Origin: Chloroflexota bacterium
Lineage (GTDB): Bacteria; Chloroflexota; UBA6077; FW602-bin22; JACPRP01
Assembly: GCA_016189905.1 (NCBI GenBank)
Contig: JACPRP010000099.1
Coordinates: forward strand, 1 to 62,320
Reading direction: 5' to 3'
DNA: 62,320 nucleotides
Made by a program: the position numbers and the translations under genes. Shown here one piece after another: positions 51,889 through 61,065 of this stretch. The notes below the pieces were generated by a model. It worked only from the letters and a program-made list of their open reading frames with translations, searched no databases and was not told the origin of the DNA. The first letter of the stretch is position 1, and every line of letters begins with the position of its first letter.

Positions 51889-53136
51889 ATGCAAATGGCT
51901 ACAAATAACTTCACAATCAAACAACTCGTCGAGCTCGACGCCTGCACCAGGTGCGGCGAGTGTACGCGCTGGTGCCAGGCCTTCAAGGAGAGCCAGGATG
52001 AATATGCCGCCCCGGATATGCGCCTGCGCGAGTTCAGGGCGATGCTCAAGGCCGGGCGAGGCTTGCCGTTGCTTTCGCGGCTGTTTGGCGGGAAGATGCC
52101 GAGCGACGAAAAGCTAAAGGAGATGGCCGCCGGCGCCTATCGCTGCACGCTCTGCGCCCAATGCGTGGCGGTGTGCCCGTCCGGGATCGACCTGCGCGCA
52201 TTATGGCTTTCGCTGCGCCAGGAGCTTGTGGAGCTTGGCCTCAATCCTCGTGGCCTCGATCTGGCGCGCGACGCGATCAGGACGCGGCAGAACGTCGTCA
52301 ACTATCCTAACGAGGAGCGCGCCATGTGGGTCGATTATATGGCGGATGCGCCGCTGGACGCGTACCAGCGAGAGAGGGCCGATGTAGTCTACTTCGTCGG
52401 CTGCATTGCCTCGTTCTCGCCCGCCGTGCAGAGCATTCCGGAGGCGTTCGTCCAGGTCCTCACCATGGCCGGCGTCGATTTCACCATCCTCGGGGAGAAA
52501 GAACAGTGCTGCGGCTTCCCGTTGCTGGCCGCCGGCATGCGCGGGGAGATGGACGCGGCGATAGAGCAGAACGTGGCAGCCGTGCGGGAGACGGGCGCCG
52601 GCGTGGTGGCCTTCACGTGCCCGTCCTGCTACAACACCTGGGTGAACGAATACTCGCCGCACTTGCCCGGGGTCGAGCTGATCCATTCGACGCAGCTCAT
52701 CGAGCGCCTGCTGCGGCAGGGCAGGGTCGGGCTAAGGGAGCTGGGGAAGCGCATCACCTACCACGACCCCTGCGATCTGGGGAGGAACTCGGGCGTCTAC
52801 GAGCCGCCGCGCGAGGTGCTGAAGAGGATACCGGCAGCGGAATTTGTCGAAATAGAATATAATCGAGAGAAAGGGCTGTGCTGCGGTGGTGGTGGCGATC
52901 TCGAGATCTCCGATCCCAGCCTCGCCGCCGCCGAAGCCACGGCCACGCTAGCGGCCTTTGAAGAGACCGGGGCCGATGTCGTCGTGACGGCCTGCCAGCA
53001 GTGCAAGCGTAGCCTGCAAACCGCCAGAGAGAATCGGGGGAGCGCGATCGAGGTGGTGGATATCGTCGAGCTGGTGCTTCGGGTCGCGCGGGTGCAGGAG
53101 GAAGCGTCTGACCGTGACATCGTGACGGTCGCCTGA
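51889..53136 (+). CDS. DsrK/HdrD-like iron-sulfur oxidoreductase
   Basis: 415 residues. Two ferredoxin-type [4Fe-4S] sites: C19-x2-C22-x2-C25-x3-C29, and C86, C89, C92, C96. Two CCG domains follow, each with all cysteines: YFVGCIASF ... EQCCGFP ... CPSCYNT, and YHDPCDLG ... GLCCGGGG ... CQQCKRS. CCG pairs bind the noncubane clusters that split disulfides or heterodisulfides in HdrB/HdrD and DsrK. With the DsrM-like gene upstream it forms a quinone-linked disulfide-type reductase or oxidase in the sulfur pathway. Confidence 0.9.
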   Translation: MQMATNNFTIKQLVELDACTRCGECTRWCQAFKESQDEYAAPDMRLREFRAMLKAGRGLPLLSRLFGGKMPSDEKLKEMAAGAYRCTLCAQCVAVCPSGIDLRALWLSLRQELVELGLNPRGLDLARDAIRTRQNVVNYPNEERAMWVDYMADAPLDAYQRERADVVYFVGCIASFSPAVQSIPEAFVQVLTMAGVDFTILGEKEQCCGFPLLAAGMRGEMDAAIEQNVAAVRETGAGVVAFTCPSCYNTWVNEYSPHLPGVELIHSTQLIERLLRQGRVGLRELGKRITYHDPCDLGRNSGVYEPPREVLKRIPAAEFVEIEYNREKGLCCGGGGDLEISDPSLAAAEATATLAAFEETGADVVVTACQQCKRSLQTARENRGSAIEVVDIVELVLRVARVQEEASDRDIVTVA

Positions 53137-53223
53137 GAGGTCCTGCCTTATCCGGCTGAGAGCCTATCCGATTTCCTGTACCTGTGGCGTTTTCGGATGG
53201 GCGCCAAGGGGGTGCGAGCGCGA

Positions 53224-53670
53224 ATGGCTCAGGTAGACGAGTTTTACCTTCCGGATGATCTCTACTACGACCGAAGGGAACACATCTGGGCGAGGATCGA
53301 GGATAGCGATCGCGTGCGCGTCGGCCTCGATCAGTTCGGGCAGAAAGCGGCGGGCACCGTGGCGTATGTCAAGATAATGCCCGTGGGCAAGGCCATCGCT
53401 AAAGGGCGCGCCTTCGGCTCGCTGGAGGCCGGCAAGTATATCGGCCCGCTGAAAGCGCCGGTTGCGGGCAAGATCGTGGAGGTCAACGCCGCCGTGCTGG
53501 CGAATCCCAAGCTCGTCAATAGCGATCCCTATGGCGAGGCCTGGTTCATCATCATCGAGCCGTCTAACCTTGCCCAGGACCTGGGCAGTTTGGCGCACGG
53601 ACCAGACGTCCAGCCCTGGCTCGAAAACGAGGTCAAAGAGTATCGCGACAAGGGCTTGCTGAAAGATTGA
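53224..53670 (+). CDS. GcvH/LbpA-like lipoyl-binding protein
   Basis: 148 residues. GSLEAGKYIGPLKAPVAGKI aligns with the GcvH lipoylation site and puts the modified lysine at K71. HIWARIEDSDRVRVGLDQFG is the family's N-terminal signature. No other glycine-cleavage genes are nearby. In the sHdr sulfur-oxidation pathway a dedicated GcvH-like protein, LbpA, carries sulfur on lipoate next to DsrE, TusA and Hdr-like genes. That context is repeated here with a DsrMK-like pair. ATG 53224 is preferred to the ATG at 53197 as AAGGGGG precedes it. Confidence 0.85.
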   Translation: MAQVDEFYLPDDLYYDRREHIWARIEDSDRVRVGLDQFGQKAAGTVAYVKIMPVGKAIAKGRAFGSLEAGKYIGPLKAPVAGKIVEVNAAVLANPKLVNSDPYGEAWFIIIEPSNLAQDLGSLAHGPDVQPWLENEVKEYRDKGLLKD

Positions 53671-53713
53671 TGTCGTAGATGTCGTAGTGGGGAGAAGTAC
53701 AGGAGAGATGGGA

Positions 53714-54037
53714 ATGGATGAAGGTAACCGGAGAGGCAAGCTCGGCATATTGTTGACGACGACGCCCGAGAGCGAGAACACGCACACGGTGGTCAGGCTT
53801 GCCGAGGCCGCATTGACGGCGGGCAAGGAGGTTCGCATCTTCTTGATGTGCGACGGGGTCCACAATACGAATGACGCCCGTTTTATGTCGCTGATCGAGA
53901 AGGGCGCGCAGATATCGCTCTGCGCCTACAACGCCGACCAGCGCCACGTCGCGCAAAAAGACCAGGTGCTCTGGGGCAGCCAGTATGACCTGGCCGGGAT
54001 CGTCGAGGAAAGCGATAGGTTTATCGCTTTTAATTAA
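53714..54037 (+). CDS. DsrE-like protein, trio 2
   Basis: 107 residues from ATG 53714 (AGGAG eight bases before). LGILLTTTPESENTHTVVRL, VRIFLMCDGVHNTNDARF and AQISLCAYNADQR follow the DsrE fold with a single cysteine at the persulfide loop, unlike the C-x2-C of the trio 1 protein. Confidence 0.83.
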   Translation: MDEGNRRGKLGILLTTTPESENTHTVVRLAEAALTAGKEVRIFLMCDGVHNTNDARFMSLIEKGAQISLCAYNADQRHVAQKDQVLWGSQYDLAGIVEESDRFIAFN

Positions 54038-54074
54038 CTGGTAAAGAATTAACTGGTAAAGCAAGGAGGGCGTG

Positions 54075-54419
54075 GTGAAGAAAGCGGCGGTAGTGATCAG
54101 GAAATCGCCCTTTAACACGTTGCGGAACTCGGAAGGATTGCGCATGAGCGTGGGGCTGACCCTCGCGGAGAACGCGGTGCGCGTTATCTTCGTCGACGAC
54201 GGCGTCTATACGCTGGTGGCGGCAAAGCCTGAGGTCGTCGGATCGCCTGAGGTAAAAAAGCACATCGACACATTGCGCGCCCTCGGCCACCAGTTGATCG
54301 CCGAGAAGGAATCGCTGGACGGGCGAGGCATCGCCAACCTCGGCTACCGCGTCGATATCAAGACGCGCGACGAGATCGCCGAGATCATCACAGAAAGCGA
54401 TGCGGTCATCGCCTATTAA
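54075..54419 (+). CDS. DsrF/TusC-like protein, trio 2
   Basis: 114 residues from GTG 54075, with AAGGAGG six bases upstream (an adjacent GTG at 54072 is closer to it). AVVIRKSPFNTLRNSEGLRM and VRVIFVDDGVYTLVA fit DsrF/TusC. No cysteine. Confidence 0.78.
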   Translation: MKKAAVVIRKSPFNTLRNSEGLRMSVGLTLAENAVRVIFVDDGVYTLVAAKPEVVGSPEVKKHIDTLRALGHQLIAEKESLDGRGIANLGYRVDIKTRDEIAEIITESDAVIAY

Positions 54420-54487
54420 GGTGCCATCAGGCCGGAGGCCAGGCTAATGCCAAAAAGGTGCCCCGATCATAAATTAGGAATGCTTGA

Positions 54488-54745
54488 ATGAGAGTTTTGC
54501 ATATCGTCAGGGAGCGCAAGGATTCGTGGCCAGCGGAGCTGGCCGCGCGACAGCGGGAGCAGGGCAATGAGGTTGCCGTGCTTCTTATGCACGATGCTGT
54601 GCTGGCTGCTCCGCCGGCCGGCATCAAGACGTATGCCTGCCGCGACGATGTCGTGGCGCGTGCCGTCGAGACAACCGCTGAGAGCGTGGATTACGACGCG
54701 ATAGTTCGTCTTATCTTCGCCTACGATTCGGTGAGCTGGTGGTAA
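54488..54745 (+). CDS. DsrH/TusB-like protein, trio 2
   Basis: 85 residues. MRVLHIVRERKDSWPAELAA, VAVLLMHDAVLAAPPAG and YDAIVRLIFAYDSVSWW fit the small DsrH/TusB subunit. One cysteine (KTYACRDD near residue 50). Last gene of the sulfur cluster. Confidence 0.75.
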   Translation: MRVLHIVRERKDSWPAELAARQREQGNEVAVLLMHDAVLAAPPAGIKTYACRDDVVARAVETTAESVDYDAIVRLIFAYDSVSWW

Positions 54746-55207
54746 TCCATTCGCGAACGTAGTGATTGGTAGCGGCGTCAACGGATATGAAACGGATGAG
54801 ACCTTGACGACTCCCGGGCACTCGCGCTCAACATTGCGGTGTTACCAGATGTCAAAGCGGATACCTTTCAGAATGGCCACACCTATTTGTGGGAATGGGA
54901 AGGATGTGGCCGAAAATGGATGCGAATAGGAGCGGATCGGCGTTAAATCGCAAGACATTCTAGTACAGCCCGCCCTTTATACGGCGACCTGCGAAAGCTT
55001 TACCGACCTCTGGTTTGCTGCCATTCATATCCGTTTATCCGTTTCATATCCGTTGACGCCTTTTAGCCACTTCTCAATACAAACACAGCAATCATACGAA
55101 CACTACTTGCCAGGCAGACGCATTGCGTGAATTGCGGTGTAAGCGTATACTTATCGGGAACCAGCTTGGCCCGGTCGATCCCAACTGGCAAGAGAGGTTC
55201 TGGCAGT
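54746..55207. other. Gap holding a terminal-inverted-repeat element
   Basis: Contains the 287-bp element described separately and the upstream region of the cyclase gene. No gene. Confidence 0.6.
54774..55060. mobile_element. 287-bp non-coding element with perfect 24-bp inverted ends
   Basis: The left end begins GGCGTCAACGGATATGAAAC (24 bases, 54774-54797) and is exactly repeated as its complement at 55037-55060. The interior has no open frame of note. No clear target duplication is visible. Probably a MITE or a deleted IS. Confidence 0.75.
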
Positions 55208-56893
55208 ATGCGGGTGCCGTCTTCGAATAATGCGGCTGAGATCGTCGCGCGGCAAGAGCTGATCACCAGGCTGCGGTGGGCAGCCCTGGCTGTGCTCGTG
55301 CTTACCATCGCCGTCATCTATCCTCTGTCTGGCTTCAGCATCCAGATGCCCATCGTGCTCATCGTGGCCGCGGTCCTCATTTATAACCTTCTCTCGACGC
55401 TCTATGTGAAAGCCCTCAAACGATGTGCTATGGCCGACGAGACGGGAAGGCGGGCGGGAATCGCTCTGGCCGTGTTTGGCCTGTGCGATCTGATCGCGCT
55501 GATATCAGGCATATATTACACAGGCGGAATTGGAAGTCCATACCTGCTGTTGGTTGTCACGTACGTCGTGGCGGTAGGAATCGTTTTTCCCGCCCCGGCC
55601 GGATACGCGGTGGCCACGCTCGTCAACTTGCTCCTGATCGGGATCGAGCTGTTGACCGACAACGGCTTTGCCAGGGCAGACCTCGGAATACCCTCGGGCG
55701 ACGGCCTCGCCGTGCTTTTACACTCGCGGCAGTACGGTGTACTGTTAGTACCGGAGCTGGTTATCTGGCTGTTGTTCGCCTGCGCTTCCTATCTCGGGTT
55801 ATATGGCATGGATTACGTCGTGCGGCGACTCAATCGCAGGCAGAGCGAGGTGAGCGAGCTGCTGCGCGAGCGGGAGAAAACGCTGGCCCGGCTGGCGGTG
55901 CTACAACAGATCGGCACCGAGATCTCGTCGCTGGCCGATCTCAACACCGTGCTCGATCTGATAGTCAGAAAAGCTCGTGACCTGTTCTCGACCGACATAG
56001 CGCTTCTGGCGCTGCGGGAGAGCGACGACGAGCGCATCACCATCAAGGTGACCTGTGGTGAGGGCGCCGATACCCTCAAGGGGATCACCCTGCGGCCCGG
56101 ACAGGGGATGGGTGGGCTGGTGATGTCTACCGGGCAGCCAATCGCGGTCGTCGATTACCCGGCCGACCCACGACTGGTGGAGCGCCCGCCGGGGGCGACG
56201 CGGCAGAGACAGCTCAAGTCAGGGATGGCCGCCCGGCTCTCGGCGGGGGAGCGTGCGCTCGGGGTTCTCTACGTCTTCAACCAGGAGACAACCGTCTTCG
56301 ATGCCAGTGACCTAGATCTCCTGTCGGCGCTGGCCAATCAAGCGGCGATCGCGATTCAGAACGCGGACCTCTTCACCGACTTGCGCAAAGCGGCGCTCAC
56401 AGACAGTCTCACCGGGCTGTACAACTGGCGCTATCTGCGAGAAATGCTGCAAGCAGAGTTAGCGCGCGCGACCAGATATGGCGGCAGGCTGTCGCTCATA
56501 ATGGCCGACTGCGATTCCCTCAAAGATGTAAACGATCGGTTCGGGCATCAAGTCGGCGATCAGCTCCTGTTGCAGACAGGACGCGTGCTGAAAGAGAGCG
56601 TGCGGGAGAGCGACACCGTCATTCGCTATGGGGGCGACGAGTTTGTTATTTTGCTCCCCGAGACCGACATCGTCGAAGCGTCGGAGGCGGCGGAGAGGAT
56701 GCGCCTCAAGGTCGTGGTGTCGGACCTCGTGGTAGACGGGCGCAGGATCGACATCACGGTCAGCTTCGGCATCGTTACCTTTCCTGACGACGCGGTGGAT
56801 GCCGACGATATGCTGCGCAAGGCGGACAACGCCCTTTATCACGCCAAGAGCCTGGGCAAGAACATGGTTTGCCGGGTCGAGCCAGCCCTATGA
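55208..56893 (+). CDS. Membrane GAF-GGDEF diguanylate cyclase
   Basis: 561 residues. Five to six membrane segments up to about residue 205, a short coiled coil, a GAF domain (about 235-385, LQQIGTEISSLADLNTVLDL to LLSALANQAAIAIQNA), then GGDEF (LTDSLTGLYNWRYLREML, ADCDSLKDVNDRFGHQVGDQ, RYGGDEF near 480). The active-site RYGGDEF is canonical, so it should make cyclic di-GMP. An RxxD inhibitory site is not evident. ATG 55208 is preferred to the longer frame, whose extra part shows no motif. Confidence 0.9.
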   Translation: MRVPSSNNAAEIVARQELITRLRWAALAVLVLTIAVIYPLSGFSIQMPIVLIVAAVLIYNLLSTLYVKALKRCAMADETGRRAGIALAVFGLCDLIALISGIYYTGGIGSPYLLLVVTYVVAVGIVFPAPAGYAVATLVNLLLIGIELLTDNGFARADLGIPSGDGLAVLLHSRQYGVLLVPELVIWLLFACASYLGLYGMDYVVRRLNRRQSEVSELLREREKTLARLAVLQQIGTEISSLADLNTVLDLIVRKARDLFSTDIALLALRESDDERITIKVTCGEGADTLKGITLRPGQGMGGLVMSTGQPIAVVDYPADPRLVERPPGATRQRQLKSGMAARLSAGERALGVLYVFNQETTVFDASDLDLLSALANQAAIAIQNADLFTDLRKAALTDSLTGLYNWRYLREMLQAELARATRYGGRLSLIMADCDSLKDVNDRFGHQVGDQLLLQTGRVLKESVRESDTVIRYGGDEFVILLPETDIVEASEAAERMRLKVVVSDLVVDGRRIDITVSFGIVTFPDDAVDADDMLRKADNALYHAKSLGKNMVCRVEPAL

Positions 56894-56903
56894 TGGACCA
56901 GGT

Positions 56904-58685
56904 CTACTTCTTGCGGATAGCCAGATAGACTGTCGTTCCCGGCGCGACGATCGAGCCGGGGGGTGGCTGCTGGCTGAGGACGCTCCCAGGCCGCACCTTC
57001 TTCAGCTCGTCGTCGGGGATATCTCCTTTTTCCTGATAGTTGGGATAGGTGTTGGCCAGACCCGCGTCCGTGATGCGCTTTCGGGCTTCCTCCTCCGGGA
57101 GGCCGATAACCGGGGGCACGATGGCACGGTTCCTCATCGCCGGGTCAGGGGTAGGCGAAGCGGGGCTCCTCCCTTTGCTGACGACGATGTCGATCGTCGA
57201 GCCCTTGGTAACCTCGGTGTTGAACCCTGGCCTCTGGTCGATCACCGTCCCCGCTGGGGCAGCATCGTGATAATCCTCGGCTACCCGCGCCTTCAGATCG
57301 GCAGCCGCCAGCTTACTGGTCGCGGCATCGCGTGACTCCCCGATCAGGCGCGGCACAGCCACTTTCTCGGGGCCTTTGCTCACGACCACGTCGACGACGA
57401 AGCCGGGCCGGACCTCGGCGCCGGCCTTCTCGGACTGGGAGATGACCTGCGTGGGCTGGTATCTCTCGCTGTTCTGCTGATCGACTACGCGAATCTGGAG
57501 CTTCTCCGCCTCGAGTCTTTGTCTCGCCTCTGTATATGGCAGGCCGATCACGCTGGGGACCGTGGCGCGGGACACAGGCGAGCTCGTCGCGGTGGGGGGC
57601 GCGGGCGTCGCCGTCGGCGTCGGCGTGGGGGTCTCCGTGACGAAGGCGGTTGGGGAGCGGAAGTATAGATCGTAGACCTTGGCAGCCACCGGCACCGATG
57701 CCACGAGGAAGCCGATAATCAGGACCCCTAAGGTGATGATGAACCAGTCGACCCCTCGATGCATTCGTTGAATGTCTCTGGATGCCACCGAAGGCAGCGT
57801 CGCCGCTTTGCCGCGCGCGGCCGACGAGAGGGCCGCTACATTCACCGGCGCCGTCAATTGCTCGCCTATTTGGCGGTAGCTGGTCAGAGTGTTCTTCATC
57901 ACGTCGGCGCTCTGGTAGCGGTCGGCAGGTTCTTTGGCCATCGCCTTGACGATGATGCTTTCGATGGAGGGTGGTATGCGGGGGTTGATCGTCCGTGGAG
58001 ATGTGGGCTGCTCCTGGACGTGCTTCAGCGCAATCCCCAGCGTAGAGTCCCCCTGGAAGGGCAGCCGCCCGGTCAGCATCTCGTAGAGGATGATCCCGAC
58101 GGAATAGAGATCGCTCGCCGGTGTGGCGATCTCGCCGCGGGCCTGCTCCGGCGAGAAATAGTGGACCGTGCCAAGCACAACGCCGGTCTCTGTGAGCTGC
58201 GTCCCAGTCGCCGCTCGGGCGATGCCGAAATCGGTGACTTTCGCCGCCCCATCGGCAGCTATCAGGATGTTCTGTGGCTTGACGTCGCGGTGAACGAGGC
58301 CTTTCTGATGGGCAAAGGACAGGGCCGACAAGATTTGCAGACCGATATCCACGGCCCGGGCGTTCGTAAAGGGAGCCCCCTGCAAAATGAGCTCTTTGAG
58401 GCTTGGGCCCTCGACGTACTCCATCACGATGTAGTTCCAGGTCCCGTCGATACCCACGTCGTACACGCTGACGATGTTCGGATGGGCAAGCCCTGCCGCG
58501 GACCGTGCTTCCTGGCGGAAGCGCTCCACAAAGGCCTCGTCGCTGGCATACTGCTCGCGCAGCACCTTCACCGCAACCGCGCGCTCGAGAAGACGGTCCT
58601 CAGCTTTGTAGACCTTGGCCATACCCCCCTCGCCGACGAGGCCGAGGATGCGATAGCGATTGTTGAGAACGACCTGCTGTGCCAA
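56904..58685 (-). CDS. PASTA-domain serine/threonine protein kinase (PknB/StkP-type)
   Basis: 593 residues. Kinase: GEGGMAKVYKAED with K40, HRD at 132-134, DFG at 152-154, SPEQARGE in place of APE. A membrane segment lies near 312-336 (IITLGVLIIGFLVASVPVAA), then a Thr/Pro/Ala linker and three PASTA repeats (about 375-440, 443-510, 525-590; each with VIGLP or LIGES followed by V..Q.P). PASTA domains bind muropeptides, so this kinase couples wall state to phosphorylation. Divergent from the P-loop kinase gene. Confidence 0.93.
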   Translation of the reverse strand: MAQQVVLNNRYRILGLVGEGGMAKVYKAEDRLLERAVAVKVLREQYASDEAFVERFRQEARSAAGLAHPNIVSVYDVGIDGTWNYIVMEYVEGPSLKELILQGAPFTNARAVDIGLQILSALSFAHQKGLVHRDVKPQNILIAADGAAKVTDFGIARAATGTQLTETGVVLGTVHYFSPEQARGEIATPASDLYSVGIILYEMLTGRLPFQGDSTLGIALKHVQEQPTSPRTINPRIPPSIESIIVKAMAKEPADRYQSADVMKNTLTSYRQIGEQLTAPVNVAALSSAARGKAATLPSVASRDIQRMHRGVDWFIITLGVLIIGFLVASVPVAAKVYDLYFRSPTAFVTETPTPTPTATPAPPTATSSPVSRATVPSVIGLPYTEARQRLEAEKLQIRVVDQQNSERYQPTQVISQSEKAGAEVRPGFVVDVVVSKGPEKVAVPRLIGESRDAATSKLAAADLKARVAEDYHDAAPAGTVIDQRPGFNTEVTKGSTIDIVVSKGRSPASPTPDPAMRNRAIVPPVIGLPEEEARKRITDAGLANTYPNYQEKGDIPDDELKKVRPGSVLSQQPPPGSIVAPGTTVYLAIRKK

Positions 58686-58764
58686 CTACGTCACCTCACC
58701 TCAGCCAGCCGCGCCAATCCTTACGCGAGCTGCCGTGATGAAGCGTACAACACCAGCTTTTCTG

Positions 58765-58792
58765 TGTCAAGGTCGATCCGGTCTGATATAAT
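58765..58792 (+). promoter_or_regulatory. Extended -10 promoter of the P-loop kinase gene
   Basis: TGATATAAT (TATAAT at 58787-58792) is an extended -10, with a weak TGTCAA (58765-58770) 16 bases upstream. The -10 covers the first in-frame ATG (58791), which argues that translation starts at the next ATG, 58812. Confidence 0.6.
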
Positions 58793-58811
58793 GACTAATT
58801 GGAGCATCGAA

Positions 58812-59408
58812 ATGGCGCGAGGGCACCTGACGACCCAGGAGGCGGTGGCGAAGGTCGAGCGACACCTGAAATTGCCCGACGAGACGACCAGCCAGCCCGT
58901 CTTGATATTGATGACCGGACTGCCCGGGACGGGCAAGTCGTACGTCAGCAGGCTGATTCAGAGGTCGCTGCCGGCTGCGCTCGTGCAGAGCGACTTTGTG
59001 CGCAAGCTCCTCTTCCCGCAGCCGCGCTACACGGTCGACGAGAGCACTATGGTTTACAGGACCTGCCACGAGGTTATCGCCAGGCTGCTGGTGAGAGGCA
59101 TCAGCGTCATCTTCGACGCGACCAACCTTATCGAGAGCAAGCGTGAAATCATCTACCGGATCGCCGATCGAGCTGGAGCAAGGCTGGTCATCGTGCGCAC
59201 GGTGACGCCGAAATCCGTCGTGTTAGAGCGCCTCGGGCAGCGGGGGCAGGGTATCGACCGTGACGATCTGTCCGACGCGGACGCCACGATCTACGAGCGG
59301 ATGCAGCACGAAGAGGAACCCGTTCGCCGCAGCTATATAGCCGTCGATACCTCCCAGGACCTGACCCCCGCCATCCAAAAAATCGTGCGCGAGGCCAGAG
59401 GGACGTAG
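58812..59408 (+). CDS. P-loop AAA_33/zeta-toxin-like kinase
   Basis: 198 residues from ATG 58812 (GGAG five bases before). LILMTGLPGTGKSYVSRLIQ is the Walker A. VQSDFVRKLLF gives the D-x-x-R base-binding motif, ISVIFDATNL the Walker B-like strand, and QRGQGIDRDDLSDADATIY the lid. This is the small ATP-dependent phosphotransferase type found in zeta toxins and in aminoglycoside or nucleoside kinases. Substrate unknown, no antitoxin nearby. Convergent with the KaiC-like gene, four bases apart. Confidence 0.82.
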   Translation: MARGHLTTQEAVAKVERHLKLPDETTSQPVLILMTGLPGTGKSYVSRLIQRSLPAALVQSDFVRKLLFPQPRYTVDESTMVYRTCHEVIARLLVRGISVIFDATNLIESKREIIYRIADRAGARLVIVRTVTPKSVVLERLGQRGQGIDRDDLSDADATIYERMQHEEEPVRRSYIAVDTSQDLTPAIQKIVREARGT

Positions 59409-59412
59409 GCCG

Positions 59413-60894
59413 TCACTCCAGCGCTTCCTCCAACCGTGGGTAAACCTGGATGCCTCGCGGGGTGATCTTCATCAGGTTATCGCCTGTGGCGTGGAAAACC
59501 CCTCTCATCTTGTAGACCTCCAGATAGCGCACCCTGGCCCTCGCCTCGCGAGCTAGCTTCAGGAGGACCACCCCATCGATGATGGACTCCTCGACCCCGA
59601 AGCGGCTGATCGCTGGTGCGCCCACCGGCGGATCGCTGGTGATGAGGGCCGTACAGCCGGCATCCTTGAAGATGGCTGCCAGAGAGTAAACGTGTGAGCG
59701 TATGAGGCTGGGCTCAGACACCCGGGCCATCATCATCGTTAACGAATCGAGCACCGCACGCTGCGCGCCAAACCCGCGAACCGCACCGCGGATAGCCAGC
59801 AACTGCTCGCTCGGGTGAATCTGTGGCAGAGGAACATGGATTATCCTTAGCCTCCCGTCGTCGATCAGCTTCCGCAGGTCCCAACCGAATCTCCGTGCGT
59901 TGGCGATGAGCTGTTCCGTCGGCTCCTCGTAAGAGAAATAGATGCACTTATCGCCGTAGCGCGTCGCACCCTCGTAGAGGAACTGCAGTCCGAGCGTTGT
60001 CTTACCGGTTCCGGCCCCGCCGGTGAGGAGCAGCGGAGCCCCCTTCGGGATGCCGCCGCGCAGTATTTCGTCCAGCTCAGCCAGTCCAGTCTTCGTGATT
60101 TCTTTGCCGTATGGGGCGATTTCGGTGGGAATCAGTCCTTCGGTAGTGAACACCTCTATGCCATTGTGCGTGATGCCGAAGTCATAGGCCATCGTGCTAT
60201 GGTCGATGCCACGCATCTTGAGGACGCGAATATTGCGCATGAGATCGGTTTCGCGCGTCTCGGCGTGCAGCCAGATGATGCCATCGGCGATGGCGAACTC
60301 CGGATACCTGGCGAGGTCCGCTGTCTCATACTCCCCCACCAGCAGCGACGTGCTCTGCAGCGCCGCGAGCTCGACCGAAACGTCGAAGACGAACGTACGC
60401 ATTTCCTCGGGCGAGGCTGCCAGGTCGTGGATCGCCTTAAACGAATCGATGGCGACCATCGCCGGCTGGATATCGCGCAGGGAATCGACGATCGCCCTCA
60501 GTGCCTTCTTTATCCCCTGAGACCGGATGATCTGGCCGGCGTCCATGAATATCATCGATTTGCCGAATCTGTCCGGGTCGAAGAAGCTGAACTGCGCCTG
60601 ATACCTGGCCACTTTCATCGGGGACTCGGAGACCGTCGTGAGGTAAACGCAGCGCTTCCCATTGTCGATATTGTTGAACAGTATCTGCTGGCAGAGGATG
60701 GTCTTGCCCGTGCCCGGCTGGCCGGCGATAAGCACCACCGCGTAACGCGGTATTCCGCCGCGCAGCACCGTATCGAGTCCCGATACCCCTGTGAGTAAGC
60801 GATGTGCAGCCGCAACTTCGAAGGGTCCGGCGGCCTCCATCCCCCACTCATCTTCCGTCCAGTTCATTCTCTCCGGCCTCTCCTCGATGGGCAC
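59413..60894 (-). CDS. Double-domain KaiC-like ATPase
   Basis: 493 residues with two RecA/KaiC domains. The first has GVSGLDTVLRGGIPRYAVV and Walker A GQPGTGKT at 58-65. The second has GLAELDEILRGGIPKGAPLL and GGAGTGKT at 292-299. Each has a downstream aspartate strand (VAIDSFKAI; AVLDSLTMM). Without KaiA or KaiB genes here, a clock role is not implied; such proteins serve in two-component and motility signalling in many bacteria. Divergent from a receiver-domain gene that precedes another KaiC-like gene. Confidence 0.92.
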   Translation of the reverse strand: MPIEERPERMNWTEDEWGMEAAGPFEVAAAHRLLTGVSGLDTVLRGGIPRYAVVLIAGQPGTGKTILCQQILFNNIDNGKRCVYLTTVSESPMKVARYQAQFSFFDPDRFGKSMIFMDAGQIIRSQGIKKALRAIVDSLRDIQPAMVAIDSFKAIHDLAASPEEMRTFVFDVSVELAALQSTSLLVGEYETADLARYPEFAIADGIIWLHAETRETDLMRNIRVLKMRGIDHSTMAYDFGITHNGIEVFTTEGLIPTEIAPYGKEITKTGLAELDEILRGGIPKGAPLLLTGGAGTGKTTLGLQFLYEGATRYGDKCIYFSYEEPTEQLIANARRFGWDLRKLIDDGRLRIIHVPLPQIHPSEQLLAIRGAVRGFGAQRAVLDSLTMMMARVSEPSLIRSHVYSLAAIFKDAGCTALITSDPPVGAPAISRFGVEESIIDGVVLLKLAREARARVRYLEVYKMRGVFHATGDNLMKITPRGIQVYPRLEEALE

Positions 60895-61065
60895 GGCTTC
60901 AAAGAGGACACAGTACCGCCGATCCGGACCACGTGCTTCGCTCTCTTGCCATGCCAGGATTAGCAGCTACGGTGATGTAAAGTCTGGCTGGACATATTAT
61001 ACGCTTACGCCGGGAAACAAGCAATAAGGGATTAGCCGCACCTTTCTCAGTTTGCCCGGCTAAGT

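Noticed and set aside
53224-53670. Glycine cleavage H protein for glycine catabolism
   Set aside because: No gcvT, gcvP or lpd nearby, and all neighbours are sulfur-transfer genes. The LbpA-like reading fits the context better, though phylogeny was not done.
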